Positions 37,232 through 47,464 are shown, counted from the stretch's first letter. The stretch: DNA of 64,000 nucleotides from Syncephalis plumigaleata (GCA_025201365.1 JAIXMF010000009.1:744001-808000); one strand, 5' to 3'. A program made the numbers and translations. The notes: generated by a model not told the origin, from the sequence alone.

Positions 37232-39645
37232 TTATTCTTCTGTGGCAATCTCATCGGAAACACGTTGCAAGTAGAGTCGACACTCATCGGCACTACCCTG
37301 AGGATTTGCCAATTGCCATGGCATCACATACTGTTCAAGCAACGTTCTAATACGTGGTCCTGGTGATATTCTAAATAGACGAGCTACCTCCTTACCCTAG
37401 GAATAATGGAGTATGGATTAGTCAACCATATTCATTATAATAACAATGCTAATAATGAACGTACATCGATGAGATAGCGTGCCTGATGAACTTGTTGTAA
37501 ATTCAACGATATAATGATTTGCATCCATGCTTCGTACTGATCAACAATAGTCGATTCTATATGATCATTCTATGATTAGTAAATGTCGTTCTATCTTCCT
37601 CTATCTTTACTCAAGGGAAAAGCATACATACCAGATTGTTCCAGCTCTTGTCTTGCTACCAGATCATCCACTAATGCCAATATAAACGATAGTCGCCAAT
37701 GAGTTTTGGCACCATGATCGATGGCAATTTGTCGGATACATTGTCCTATTGTCATTATTATTGTTAGCATGACGAGTATTACGTGTAATATCATTCGATT
37801 ATCATTCCAACCTAAATAGACACGATCATGATGTCTTTCTATATTTCTAACAACTTGCTGAGCGAGTGAAAGTGTTGCTAGTAATGCGGCCACTTGTTCG
37901 CTTCTTTTCCAGGTAACTATGATCATTCATTAATTGTTATTTAGTATTCACTAATAGAGCTATTACTGCTTGTTAACATACCTTGAGGCTTTCCTTGACA
38001 ATAACATAAGGAGCGGAGGTCATTGCTCGTTTACCTTCTTCCGTCGTTAATACATCACGATAATGCGACACGGCAATGGCTAGGAATAGTAGGCGACGCT
38101 CTGTTTTATCAATGGTAAGCAACTCGCTTTTACCTTCTCCTTCTCTCATTTCTAATAGTCTATGTGATGTGATATTAATATAGGTGCTCATAGGTAAGCA
38201 TAATATCTACAACTAGATGTCATTGCTATACACTAGCAATTCACCTACCGAGTCAAAGTACGCGCCATAGGTAATATACGTGTGGCATCACCTATTTCAC
38301 CATCGAATGGACGATCAGGCAGTGCAAATACTGCATCGTACAGATGAGTATCGTATAGTGTAGTAAGTGCAAATAGAGAGTTATCATCTACAAGAAAGGT
38401 CATTAGTAATAAATAAGGATAATTGACAATTAAATACCTTGCAGCATCTTGCCTACTTCAACGCCAATACGCTCACGACTGATCTTCCGTTGAAGTGCCG
38501 TCTACATGATGCGCGTATTAGTAATGTCAGCAAATTGATAAACATTGGCATACCTTAATACTTGTATTACTCATGCAATCATACGCATCTGCATCGATTC
38601 TAAATCTGAATCGAGTGGCGAATCGTATACAGCGCAGTACACGTAGCGGGTCATCCATGAATGTTTCGTATGGTGCTAGCGGTGTACGTACAATACCATC
38701 TTGCAAATCTCGTAGACCCTGTATAGCAATGAATAATGAATGATTCTGTCATAGCATCAATGTGCTATTTACCATATTCGTGAAATCCTCCACTTGTCGA
38801 CTATGTACATTGTAAAATAACGTATTAATGGTAATGTCACGTCGATAAGCATCTTGAGTGGGCGTGCCAAACGTCTATTACATGCGTTCATTAGAGATAT
38901 ATATGAGTGGATAGATCCATGCGCGAGGACATTAACAACGACAACAACCACTACTACTAACCACATTGTTTGGTATTCGACTATTCTCTTGGTATTCTTC
39001 GCAGCGTAGATGTACGAAATCAAGCGATAATCCTAATACCATGGAAGTAGCCGTTTCCAAATGCTTCGAACGCTCTGGATTACTGGCGATTTTCGCGATA
39101 CTCTTCACCGATTGACCGATACTTTGCTGGTAGTTCGCTAGTTGTTGCGCAAACTCGTAACCCGTCATACTATCGATGGCAATATCCAGGTCATGACTCT
39201 CCAGTCCAAGCAGCTAATACCGATACAACACGTTAATGCGTGCATACATCAGCGGAACGAGTGGTTTTCTTTGCTCACATACCTTATCGCGCACCCAACC
39301 ACCGGCTATGCGTAGTTCCACTCGTGGTCGTTCCGGTTGTTGCTCGCTTAACCATTGCGTGGCGCTATCGAGTAATTGACAGAGTTTGTCTTCGGATTCC
39401 GTTAGAATAACTTGCATTGTTGTTTGACGAGTATTCCTCGTGGTGGAGCACAATAAACGAGTAGGATAACGTAGGTGGAACGTCGATTGAAGCGTTGAAT
39501 AGTCGAATAGTCGTTGATTACTCCTCGTATTTCTATGGATATACGGTGTTGACAGTGGTATACGCGTTGAACGCCAACGGCATATCCAGTAGTGGTGGGA
39601 TAGACGAGTACGACAAAGTAACGGTGTAGATAATGGCGACGACAT
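37232..39645 (-). CDS. CCA1: CCA-adding enzyme (ATP(CTP):tRNA nucleotidyltransferase)
   Basis: Adds the 3' CCA end to tRNAs. About nine exons. Catalytic head: RIAGGWVRDKLLGLESHDLD followed by IAI (the metal-binding DxD), then LGLSLDFVHLRCEEY, TFGTPTQDAYRRDITINTLF, VRTPLAPYETFMDDPLRVLR and CIRFATRF, the usual class II order, and a helical tail ending DEIATEE. There are two good starts: the ATG at 39645 gives a 76-residue Arg/Ser/Thr-rich extension without acidic residues until the domain, typical of a mitochondrial presequence; an internal ATG at 39418 (MQVILTESEDK) would give the cytosolic/nuclear form, as known for yeast CCA1. The Fanzor transposon begins just 47 bases upstream of the first ATG. 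Confidence 0.93.
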
Positions 39646-39692
39646 GTCCCATAATTAGATATGATCACGTTTAAATTGGTCGTTTTATACTA

Positions 39693-39718
39693 CAGTGTTT
39701 TTCCATCCAATTTGCGCA
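39693..39718 (+). repeat. Left terminal inverted repeat of the Fanzor element
   Basis: Twenty-six bases matching the right end (44203-44228) in inverted orientation with two to three mismatches near the tip (CAGTG versus CAGGC). The same end occurs at 61311 and, inverted, at 1289. Confidence 0.9.
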
Positions 39719-40509
39719 TTTATCCTTTAACGTTTGCAGTTTATTAATAAATAGATTAACACAATTGTTAACACCATTATCATCATAGAAATGCCAATTG
39801 ATATAGCACGATAATAATAACAATTCAGTATTAGTAATGGATCCTTTATTGATAGCGATAACTATCATCATCAATTCTATAAGATAAATGATACAAGTGT
39901 ACTAGTATAGTTGGATATTGCCATGTCATGTACTTACAAGTAGTAATAAACTAGTTTGATAGATATATTATGTTGATAATGCTTACGGTCAATTGCATAG
40001 AGAGCAACGAGTGAACAAATAGAATACACGATAAACAATGTAATAAACAAGCAGCAACTAGTAGAATGACTGACTTGTCACGAACGAGCAAGGGATGAGC
40101 AAGGGATGAGCAAGGAAGGATGCATGAACACGTATGTCAGTTTATTTGAAGAAGCAGTATATGCTTGTGTGTGGTAAATAGAGTATGTAGATGGCAGTAA
40201 ACAAATAAAAATACAAATAAAAGCATGACGTAAGTGTGGCATACAAACAGATGACGGAAAAGAATGGTAAAAGTAAAAGGTACATATTACAACGAGAGTA
40301 GTAAACGCTTAAACACTGATAAATAAGCAGGACAGTGATAGAAAACAAAGGAGTAGAACGAACAATAAACAAGGCTTATTGGTATAGTAACAATAACGAC
40401 AAGTGAGCATGTAGATAGGATAGAGCAAGAGGAAAACAAAGAGATAAATAAACGACATAGAGATAGTATGACAGAATAGCTGCTATTGGGAATGTGTATG
40501 CTAAAGTGA

Positions 40510-41130
40510 AAGAGGAAGTAAGTGGAATGTGAATGACACGAAGAAGACGCGTATTACTGAGAAAGTAAACAAGTAAATAGAAGGAAAAGGAATAAATAGC
40601 ATATAGTTAAGAGGAAGTAGACGTGTGTCGTTTACTGACAAGTGGAATGTAGTTGACACAAAGAAGGCACTTACTGTTTAGTGGTAAGGGAAATGACGGG
40701 GAAATGCAGTTGACACGAAGAAGACAGTATGTGAAAGAAGTCAACGACAAGTGGAGTGTAGTCAAGTCTAAGAAGACAGCATTGATAGAGGTAAAGGGAA
40801 AAAGGAAGCAATAGAAGCTGCTAGAATGTGTTTGACACGAAGAAAACAATAGGTGAAAGAAGTTAACGACTAGTGGAATGTTGGCAAGATCAAGAAAGCG
40901 CGTGTTGTTGAATGACAAAGGAAATGGCAGAGAAATGAGGTTAGCACGAATAAGATAGTATTTGAAAGAAGTAAAGGAGGAAATAATGCTTTTATTGACT
41001 AATAAAGAAAATTAAACAAGAAAGAAGTAAAGAGAAATGAAGTTGGCACAAAAATGAGATGTATTGTTGAATGACAAGTGGAATGTAGTCAAGACTAAGA
41101 AGACAGTATTGGTAAAGAAGTAAAGGAGGA
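40510..41130 (+). repeat. Subterminal imperfect repeats in the left arm
   Basis: About nine diverged units share the core GTGGAATGTAGT followed by GACACGAAGAAGACAGTA, spaced roughly 40-80 bases apart, giving a strongly purine-rich strand. The same array appears inverted at about 1-560. Subterminal repeats often serve as transposase-binding sites in DNA transposons; that role is inferred here. Confidence 0.65.
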
Positions 41131-41658
41131 GAAGGAGGAAATAATAATGAAGTAGATATTTAGAGATGAATTAGCAAATAGATTAATAACAGTTAATAGG
41201 GAGTTAAGGGAAGGTTACTAATGGAAGCATTAATAAGTGCTAATTCATCTATTAACACCCGTTACAAAACTCTGCTCATTTATTAATAAAGGATCTATTC
41301 AATTATAATTAATAAAATATTAACAAGTTCATTAGTACTTATTAACGCTTATTGATTGCTAAATTATAATTGGCATTATGCCATTGTAGCTAAGTTACAA
41401 TGACACTAGATGACACGAATCTTACTGTATTGTGCTGTAAATGACACTGCTTACGACAATAGATTCACCCTTCCTGTATGTGTCTGCAGGGCGTTTCGCC
41501 CCTGTACAATAGATTGATGCAGCTAATACTACCAACATGCCACGTATATAAAGAAGCGTCTATACTACAATAAAAGAAAAGATTAATTAAGCCTTCATAT
41601 TATAACTGTTCTCGCTTTACCGTATTACTATTACATTGATATCCATCCTTTTTTTTAC

Positions 41659-44116
41659 ATGGCGTCACCGCCAGGGACTAAAGTCTCGTCAACTAAAGGC
41701 AGACCCAAATCTTCTGCCAGCGGTGGACGAGTGCTGTCTGTAAAGTCCTCTATATCTGGTCTTGGTTGGGCTGATAAGTATCGCGGTGTTTTAAGCGATC
41801 TAGTAAACACCGTGCATACTACAACCCTCCATGCGTATTCGTTCTCAAAGTACATATTTCTTAGTGAATTTGAGGGGAATGCAGACTTCAAGTTTGAGGA
41901 ATACATTTGCGAGGACTTTTTCAAAGAGGTGTGGCTTTCCTTAGTCGAGCGTACGCGAAAAGGCCAGATCAAAAAAGAAGAAACAGTTAAATTTCGTAAA
42001 TTGATCAGCAAGCATTGGAAGGATTATCATACCGCTACTGATTATCAAAAGCCAAAGTTAGCCTATGCTGACCAGTCGGCTAAGTATGAAGCAACCAGAA
42101 TTTATGTTGCTTATACCAACAACATCAAATTACACTTTGCCGACCATCTTCGACGCGCCATCAACAAACATTTCGATGTCAAGGAGCGGATAAAGGCTAT
42201 GAAGGAGGGATTGCCCAAGGGAGTAAGTGATGCTGTGATTTGCGAGGAAATCAGTGCTATCACTACTCCAGTAAAAGACTTTAAAGCCGCAATAGCGAAG
42301 CGAGGCGGGCTTGAAAAGTTGGTTAAAGAAGATCCCACGTTCACTGAGGCATTCGACAAGTTTAGGGATGTTTTGAGTGCTTATCCTGAGGGCTACGAGT
42401 TTGAAAAGGATAGCATTTATTATGATTGTAAAGCAAATCCAGCTATGCATTTCAAAGCATTCTATAAGCTTGATCTTTTATTCGAAGACCTCAAATTAAA
42501 GGCTTTTGAATGTTTTCCCCTGCGCCGTTCATTTTCGCCTTGCTATATTCACATTGATACCACTATCCTTTGTCAGAATATATTAAATTGCAAGTGTAGG
42601 AGTGAAGAAGCTAAGAAGAGGAAAAAGGACGAGGAAGCGGGGAAGGAAGCGGGGAAGGAAGAGGGGAAGAAGGCGAAGAAGAAGGCGAAGAAGAAGAAGA
42701 CTGAGGAAGAGCTTAAGGCTTGGAAGACGGAACATTGGGAACGGGTCGTGGAGCTCAATCGAAAAGTATTCAAGGATCAAATGCGTGGCAAGCTCGAATT
42801 TTTTGGCTCGATCGACACCGATGGCGTTGGCGTCACGGTTATCAAGAAGGTCACCAAGAAGGTCACCAAGAAGGTCACCAAGGAAGGGGGAGCGAAATCA
42901 GCAAAGGAGCCAGCAGAGGAATCAGCAACACAGGAATCAACAGAGGAACGCATCCGATATATCACCGAGTTAGATGATGAGGAGCACGAGGAAATCAAAG
43001 GCAAATGCGTGGCGGTGGACCCTGGAAGAAGAGACTTACTATTTTGTGTACACGAGAAATCGACACCAGATGAGCCAAGGAAATATCGGTACACAAAACA
43101 ATGTCAAGACAAGATGCGGAGGATGAAGAAATACCGCAGGATTATCCAGAAGTGCAAGAAGGGGAACCAGGCGGTGCTGGATGCCGAGGCAGCTCTTTCG
43201 GAAATCAAGGGCAGCGCTGTATCTCTGGAGAAATATAAGGACTATCTGAGATGCAGATCACAGCACTCGGAGGTCCTTACTAGCTTCTACCGAGACACAC
43301 CCACCACCCCTATCACCCGTCCTCCCGCCACCGATCCCATCACTGATCCCATCACCGATTCTACCGCTAAGCCCACCACCGAGCCCACCACCCGTCCTAC
43401 CACCCAGCCTCTTTTTAGGAAGCTAAAGCTCTCGGCTTATATCAACAAGCAAAAGAGTGATCAAATGCTGATCAAAGAGCTAACTAAGAAGTTCGGTAAG
43501 GATGCGGTATTTGTGATGGGCAACTGGTCAGCTCCTCACGCCAAACACCACGAGCCCATTCGTGGTGTTGGCTTTAGAAGACTTATACAACAACATTTCA
43601 AAGTCTTTCTAATTGATGAGCATAAGACCAGCAAGTGCTGTCCCGAGTGCAAGAATCCCTCCCTCGAGACATACAAGCCAGTCGATAATCCTCGGCCCGA
43701 TCAACGGAAAAAACGTCCTAAAGTTATTCGACATGGTCTCTTAAGGTAAGTACAATTTATTACACTTTGCTATTTATCATGATATATTAATTAATTATTT
43801 TATTAGATGCACACATCGAAATTGTAAAGAGGCCATGAAGAATATCAAGGACAAGAAGGTTCAAGAGGGTATGATGGACACGGAGGACGAGAAGGTCGAG
43901 CTGGATAAAGACAACAAGCCAATTAAAAAATTCGAGTATCGTGTATGGAATCGGGATATGGCTGCATGTCTGAACTTCATTCAGATTATCCGCAGTCTTT
44001 GTAAGGAAGACCGTATTCCAACACAATTCCAACGAAGTACCGTTCCTTCTAAACGTTCAAGCAATGATGAGCAAGATCAAGAGGGAACCAAACAACAAAA
44101 AACAATTCATCCGTGA
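41659..44116 (+). CDS. Fanzor (TnpB-like RNA-guided nuclease)
   Basis: Two exons (41659-43745, 43807-44116) encode 798 residues. Fanzors are eukaryotic relatives of IS200/IS605 TnpB and use a guide RNA made from the element's 3' end to cut matching DNA with a RuvC nuclease. RuvC-I: CVAVDPGRRDLLFCVHE (Asp454). RuvC-II with conserved context: VFLIDEHKTSKCCPEC (Glu654). A zinc ribbon pairs C661-x2-C664 with C697-x4-C702, the intron falling between the two halves. RuvC-III: YRVWNRDMAACLNF (Asp746). All three acidic residues are present. The N-terminal 400 residues form the wedge/REC-like half with a Lys-rich, NLS-like tract (about 315-345). Low-complexity inserts include three KKVTKKVT-type repeats and a Thr/Pro repeat (about 545-585). 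The frame is unbroken, so it may be functional. Confidence 0.93.
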
Positions 44117-44228
44117 TAGTTATCGCTATCTACACCCCAAAATACAGGGTAATTGTAAGTGTTAACATCATCATTATTTATTCGTAATAACAGAAGGCTA
44201 ACTGCGCAAATTGGATGGAAAAAGCCTG
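44117..44228 (+). ncRNA. Candidate Fanzor guide-RNA scaffold at the element's right end
   Basis: In TnpB and Fanzor elements the guide RNA comes from the 3' end of the element, its scaffold ending at the right terminus and its guide being the flanking DNA. Here 112 bases lie between the Fanzor stop codon and the right end. The last 70 or so are kept almost unchanged in the deleted copy at 61.3 kb and recognisably in the decayed copy ending at 47228, although neither has an intact Fanzor. Small pairings are possible (ACCCC with AGGGT near 44137-44151). The guide portion would start at about 44229. Transcript and boundaries are inferred. Confidence 0.5.
44203..44228 (-). repeat. Right terminal inverted repeat of the Fanzor element
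   Basis: Inverted partner of 39693-39718. It reads TGCGCAAATTGGATGG on the plus strand and ends in CCTG followed by TA. The same right end closes the deleted copy at 61538. Confidence 0.9.
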
Positions 44229-44230
44229 TA

Positions 44231-44584
44231 GCATCGGCCAGTTACACCTCTAGTTCTTTGAAGTTTTTTGTTCACTAATTTGCTGCGAGTGCAACACTAG
44301 TGTCGCTACGCTTTGCGTGTAGTGCATACTAGTATCTATGTCGCTTATGCTATTATTGACGAGTGCGTTTTGTACGAGTTAGTAATGGCTACTCGCCTTC
44401 CCAACAGTGATAGAGCAAATATTAGCGAGTCCATAGTACGTGAAACGCTCGTGTCTTTTTGTAAAGACATCCTCGCGTGTCATGCCTCCAATGATCGCAA
44501 CATTCATTCGTAATCATATATAAAAATATTGTCAATTTGAATAAGAAAAACCTCATTGTTTTATCGCGTATTCGTACATCAAAC
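44231..44584. other. Spacer between the two neighbouring Fanzor elements
   Basis: About 350 bases of apparently host or older repeat sequence. It holds a short frame at 44387-44513 (MATRLPNSDRANISESIVRE and on to NIHS, 42 residues from its second ATG) without a recognisable motif. No firm gene. Confidence 0.35.
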
Positions 44585-44689
44585 TACATGGGTTCTTCCA
44601 ACCAATTAACATGTTAGCTTTAACTTTTGCTGTTTATTAATAAATAGATTAACACCATTATGCATTGCTATTATTATTGAGTAGTTGTC

Positions 44690-45010
44690 ATGGCTCTAGC
44701 AGTTGAGGGAGATGTTAATGATCGCTATATCATATATTACAATAGTTTAACAAGCTATGATGAATTGACAGCAACATTTAGTAAAGGACAGTATGGATGC
44801 TTATTTTATTCAGTGCATTGTTATAATGGCATTAAAGAGGATTCAGATAGCAATCTTCAACCAAGCAGAATGAAATGATGCCCTAGTACATGCGCTATCG
44901 AGCAACGTCCTCTATGCATTGAGAAGCATTCATCAGTTTGTACAGTTTGATGCCTCAATTGCTACTATAGCTGATTATTCGATTAATCATCCAGTTCATA
45001 GAAAGTATTA
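44690..45010 (+). CDS. Small hypothetical protein inside the decayed element
   Basis: The frame starts MALAVEGDVNDRYIIYYNSL and runs through YGCLFYSVHCYNGIKEDSD; after one break at about 44873 (a short A run) it continues as ALVHALSSNVLYALRSIHQF and VQFDASIATIADYSINHPVH, stopping at 45010, about 105 residues in all. No domain is recognised. It converges on the F-box gene, whose stop is 73 bases away. The gene may be real, since both halves have protein-like composition, but evidence is thin. Confidence 0.35.
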
Positions 45011-45082
45011 GCATGTGTTATGATTTAATGATGTATAAACACTACTCTCATTGACTAATATAGTATGATTTATTGATGCTTG

Positions 45083-46654
45083 TTATAGTTCACCGTATTC
45101 ATGTATAATTTCCACATGACTGTCAAATGGACTATATATCGTACCAGCCATTGTATCAATCTCCAAATACCCGCGTGTACTTGATGCTTCCATTTGGCGT
45201 ATTATTTCTTTTGTAGTGATGTCTACAAGCAATCGACTGTATAGACGCTTACGAGCTTTTCAATAAACATATATAAATATCCAATGATATGTCTGATGAA
45301 AATGTATCTGGTATTTGTAATACTTGATCATCATTGTAGGATAAGTCTGTCCATACTTTTCTGGTTTGAAATTAAACATTAAATATCTGCATCCAATCCT
45401 TAACAATGGATAGGCATATGTTGCCTAGATGTAGTGTAGCAATGACGTGGAGTATGGCTTTGATCACTAGATGTTACGCTATGGATTATGCATGGATAAT
45501 AATCAGAATGACCAAATAATCCAATTATCATATGCGAATTGCATGGATTACGAGCAGATGCATTGACGTAGCCATTACCCTTCAGGCAGTTCAAACGAGC
45601 CATTTCGCAATTGTACAACAGGATTGTTGCTCGAGAACTGATATAATGCCCATTCAATACGATCTGTATAATCATCTTTGACTAGTCTTGCCGTGTATAC
45701 TACTGCTGTATCATTGGTTGTTTTATAGAAACGATCGCATGCCATGTATCATCGATGCTTCCTGGACACATGATACTGTTATCTATATCGAATACCATTA
45801 TACCAACTGAATGTATTGATAATTATTACTTGTTACATTACATCATGGTACAATTATCACACTTACTTATACAAACTGGTGAATCGTGGAATAAATCCTC
45901 TCTCTCATACACTAATAGTATCCATTTCCCTTCGACTGTCATCATTTCATATGGTATTGGGATATTGAATGTAGTGAACACGCCACCATGCTTGCGAGTA
46001 AGTATTTTTACAGTATAGTGGGTATCACTCTCGAATATATCAGGACGTACAGCTATGTAATGGTCGCCCGCAATATAAATACACTGAGCATCAGTACCGC
46101 TACCCAGAGAAAGAAAGTTTGACGATGTGGATAACGTACTGTTATACACTGTATTGTTGCTTGATCTAAGATTTGAATGTGGCAAATATTCTAAAATATA
46201 ATTATGCCTGGCGTTTCGTCTGAGCGATCTTGATGTATGGTGACTAAACTATTATACTCGGTTCCTACACTATAACATGATCCATTCTTGTCCGGTTCCA
46301 TATTGATGTACGTGGTCTTGCATCGTCCAAATCGCCAATTATTCTCGGTGCTCACTCGTCGACGATATGTGTTGTACCAGTCCACGTTCTCTAGTAGATC
46401 GGCTCGTTTATCCGATGTACATGGATTGTTGACATCCGTGCGTACACACCACAATACGAAATCCATTTCTTCAGCATAATAGGTTCCTGATAGGAAATCC
46501 TATGGTATAGTGCTTGCCATAATGCTCTATCATTTCGAATACTGCTTCTTAACGAGCGACAACATGCTGATAAACGCAATAATTCGATATGATCAAGTTG
46601 ACTACGAAAGGCACGCTGGTCATGAAATGGAAGAGTATTCAGACAACTAGTAAT
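45083..46654 (-). CDS. F-box protein with propeller-like C-terminus, frame-interrupted
   Basis: The N-terminal part is an F-box: LDHIELLRLSACCRSLRSSI followed by RNDRALWQALYHR; such proteins recruit substrates to SCF ubiquitin ligases. A larger region follows with NWRFGRCKTTYINMEPDKNG, SGTDAQCIYIAGDHYIAVRP and EGKWILLVYEREDLFHDSP, suggestive of beta-propeller-like blades, then a short intron (about 45870-45812) and a tail ending EIIHEYGEL at 45083. AATAAA follows the stop. The frame breaks about four times (near 46478, 46192, 45715, 45590), several at base runs as in other genes here, so it could be intact in the organism. The first exon upstream of the acceptor at 46655 was not placed. Confidence 0.6.
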
Positions 46655-46814
46655 CTACAAGACGAGTTGGGATTACTCGATATTTCAGTAGTAGTAGTAG
46701 TAGTAGTAGTATCATAGTGGAGTGGAATAAGAAAGGCGATATGGGATAGAGTAATACAATGATGTTATTTTAATCAAGAATACATAAATAAATCATACAC
46801 AAGCGTAGATAACA

Positions 46815-47160
46815 ATGAAGCATGGTGTTCAAGTATTTCTAATTGACGAGATATCCTATTGTCACTTGTCATGCCTTCTTAATATGAGTACAATTTATAA
46901 CAATATACTAATTCATTATACTGTTAGATGCACACATCAGAATTGTAAAGATGACATGAAAGGTAAAGGATTCGAGTATCGTGTATGGAAACGGGATATG
47001 GCGCATGTCTGAATGTTATTCAGATTATTCTCAGTCTTTGCAATGGAAACGGTGTTCCAACACAACTACATCAAAGTGCCATTACTTCTAAACATTCAAA
47101 AATGAAGGACAACAAGAAACAACTTATTCGAGATTGTTATCGCTTTCACATCTAAATACG
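46815..47160 (+). pseudogene. Remnant of a Fanzor C-terminus
   Basis: HGVQVFLIDE corresponds to HFKVFLIDE before the RuvC-II Glu of the complete gene; a deletion then removes the first zinc-ribbon cysteines. After sequence resembling the intron of the complete copy comes RCTHQNCKDDM, then GFEYRVWKRDMAH, matching RuvC-III, and a diverged tail in other frames. The intron lies at the same place as in the complete gene, so the two copies descend from one intron-containing ancestor. The copy cannot encode a nuclease. Confidence 0.8.
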
Positions 47161-47464
47161 TATTATCATAGCTATTATTTATTAGTAAAACAAAAGGCTA
47201 GCTGCGTTAATCAGGAGGTATATCCTTGTATATGAAATAGGTTTATAATATTTGTTAGTTATCACTACTTTAATATTCCAATAGATTCAAGTGTTATTTT
47301 GTTGTAATATTTATCGTTGTTAATGATGACAATGATGTTTTTTAAGCATTACTATTTACTACTAACATTGCGATTACTATACGAACTACAACTAATGGGA
47401 ATGATAGGGAAAATCAATGTTCTTGTTGATGTTGATGTAATCATACTTGGTTTCATTTGTAAAT

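Larger units (their letters stand above)
39693..44228 (+). mobile_element. Complete Fanzor-bearing DNA transposon with Tc1/mariner-like ends
   Basis: A 4536-base element bounded by TA on both sides (39691-39692, 44229-44230) with inverted ends: left CAGTGTTTTTCCATCC and on to TTTGCGCA, right (minus strand) CAGGCTTTTTCCATCC and on to TTTGCGCA. A CAG start and TA target duplication are typical of Tc1/mariner transposons. The only long gene is a Fanzor on the plus strand; no DDE/D transposase frame is visible, so movement of the element probably needs a transposase from elsewhere. The left 1.96 kb is non-coding with subterminal repeats. The open gene and recognisable ends suggest a recent insertion. 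Related copies: 1-1289, 44587-47228 and 61311-61538. Confidence 0.88.
44587..47228 (+). mobile_element. Decayed Fanzor-family element enclosing an F-box gene
   Basis: The left end (CATGGGTTCTTCCAACC, then TTTTGCTGTTTATTAATAAA) and the right end (AAAGGCTAGCTGCG and on to CCTTG before TA at 47229) align with the ends of the complete element at 39693-44228 but are clearly more diverged. TA flanks both sides. Between them are about 80 bases of left arm, a small plus-strand gene, an F-box gene on the minus strand, and a remnant of a Fanzor 3' region (46815-47160). Most of the original interior has been replaced or deleted. It is older than the neighbouring complete copy, judged by divergence. Whether the F-box gene was carried as cargo or entered later cannot be told from sequence alone. 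Confidence 0.7.

Noticed and set aside
40510-41130. CRISPR-like array
   Set aside because: Units are diverged and irregularly spaced with no constant repeat, in a eukaryotic transposon arm; subterminal repeats explain them better.
39693-41658. Possible hidden transposase or second gene in the left arm
   Set aside because: No frame on either strand is long or shared between the two copies, and no DDE/D pattern or helix-turn-helix was seen; the frames change with the repeats.
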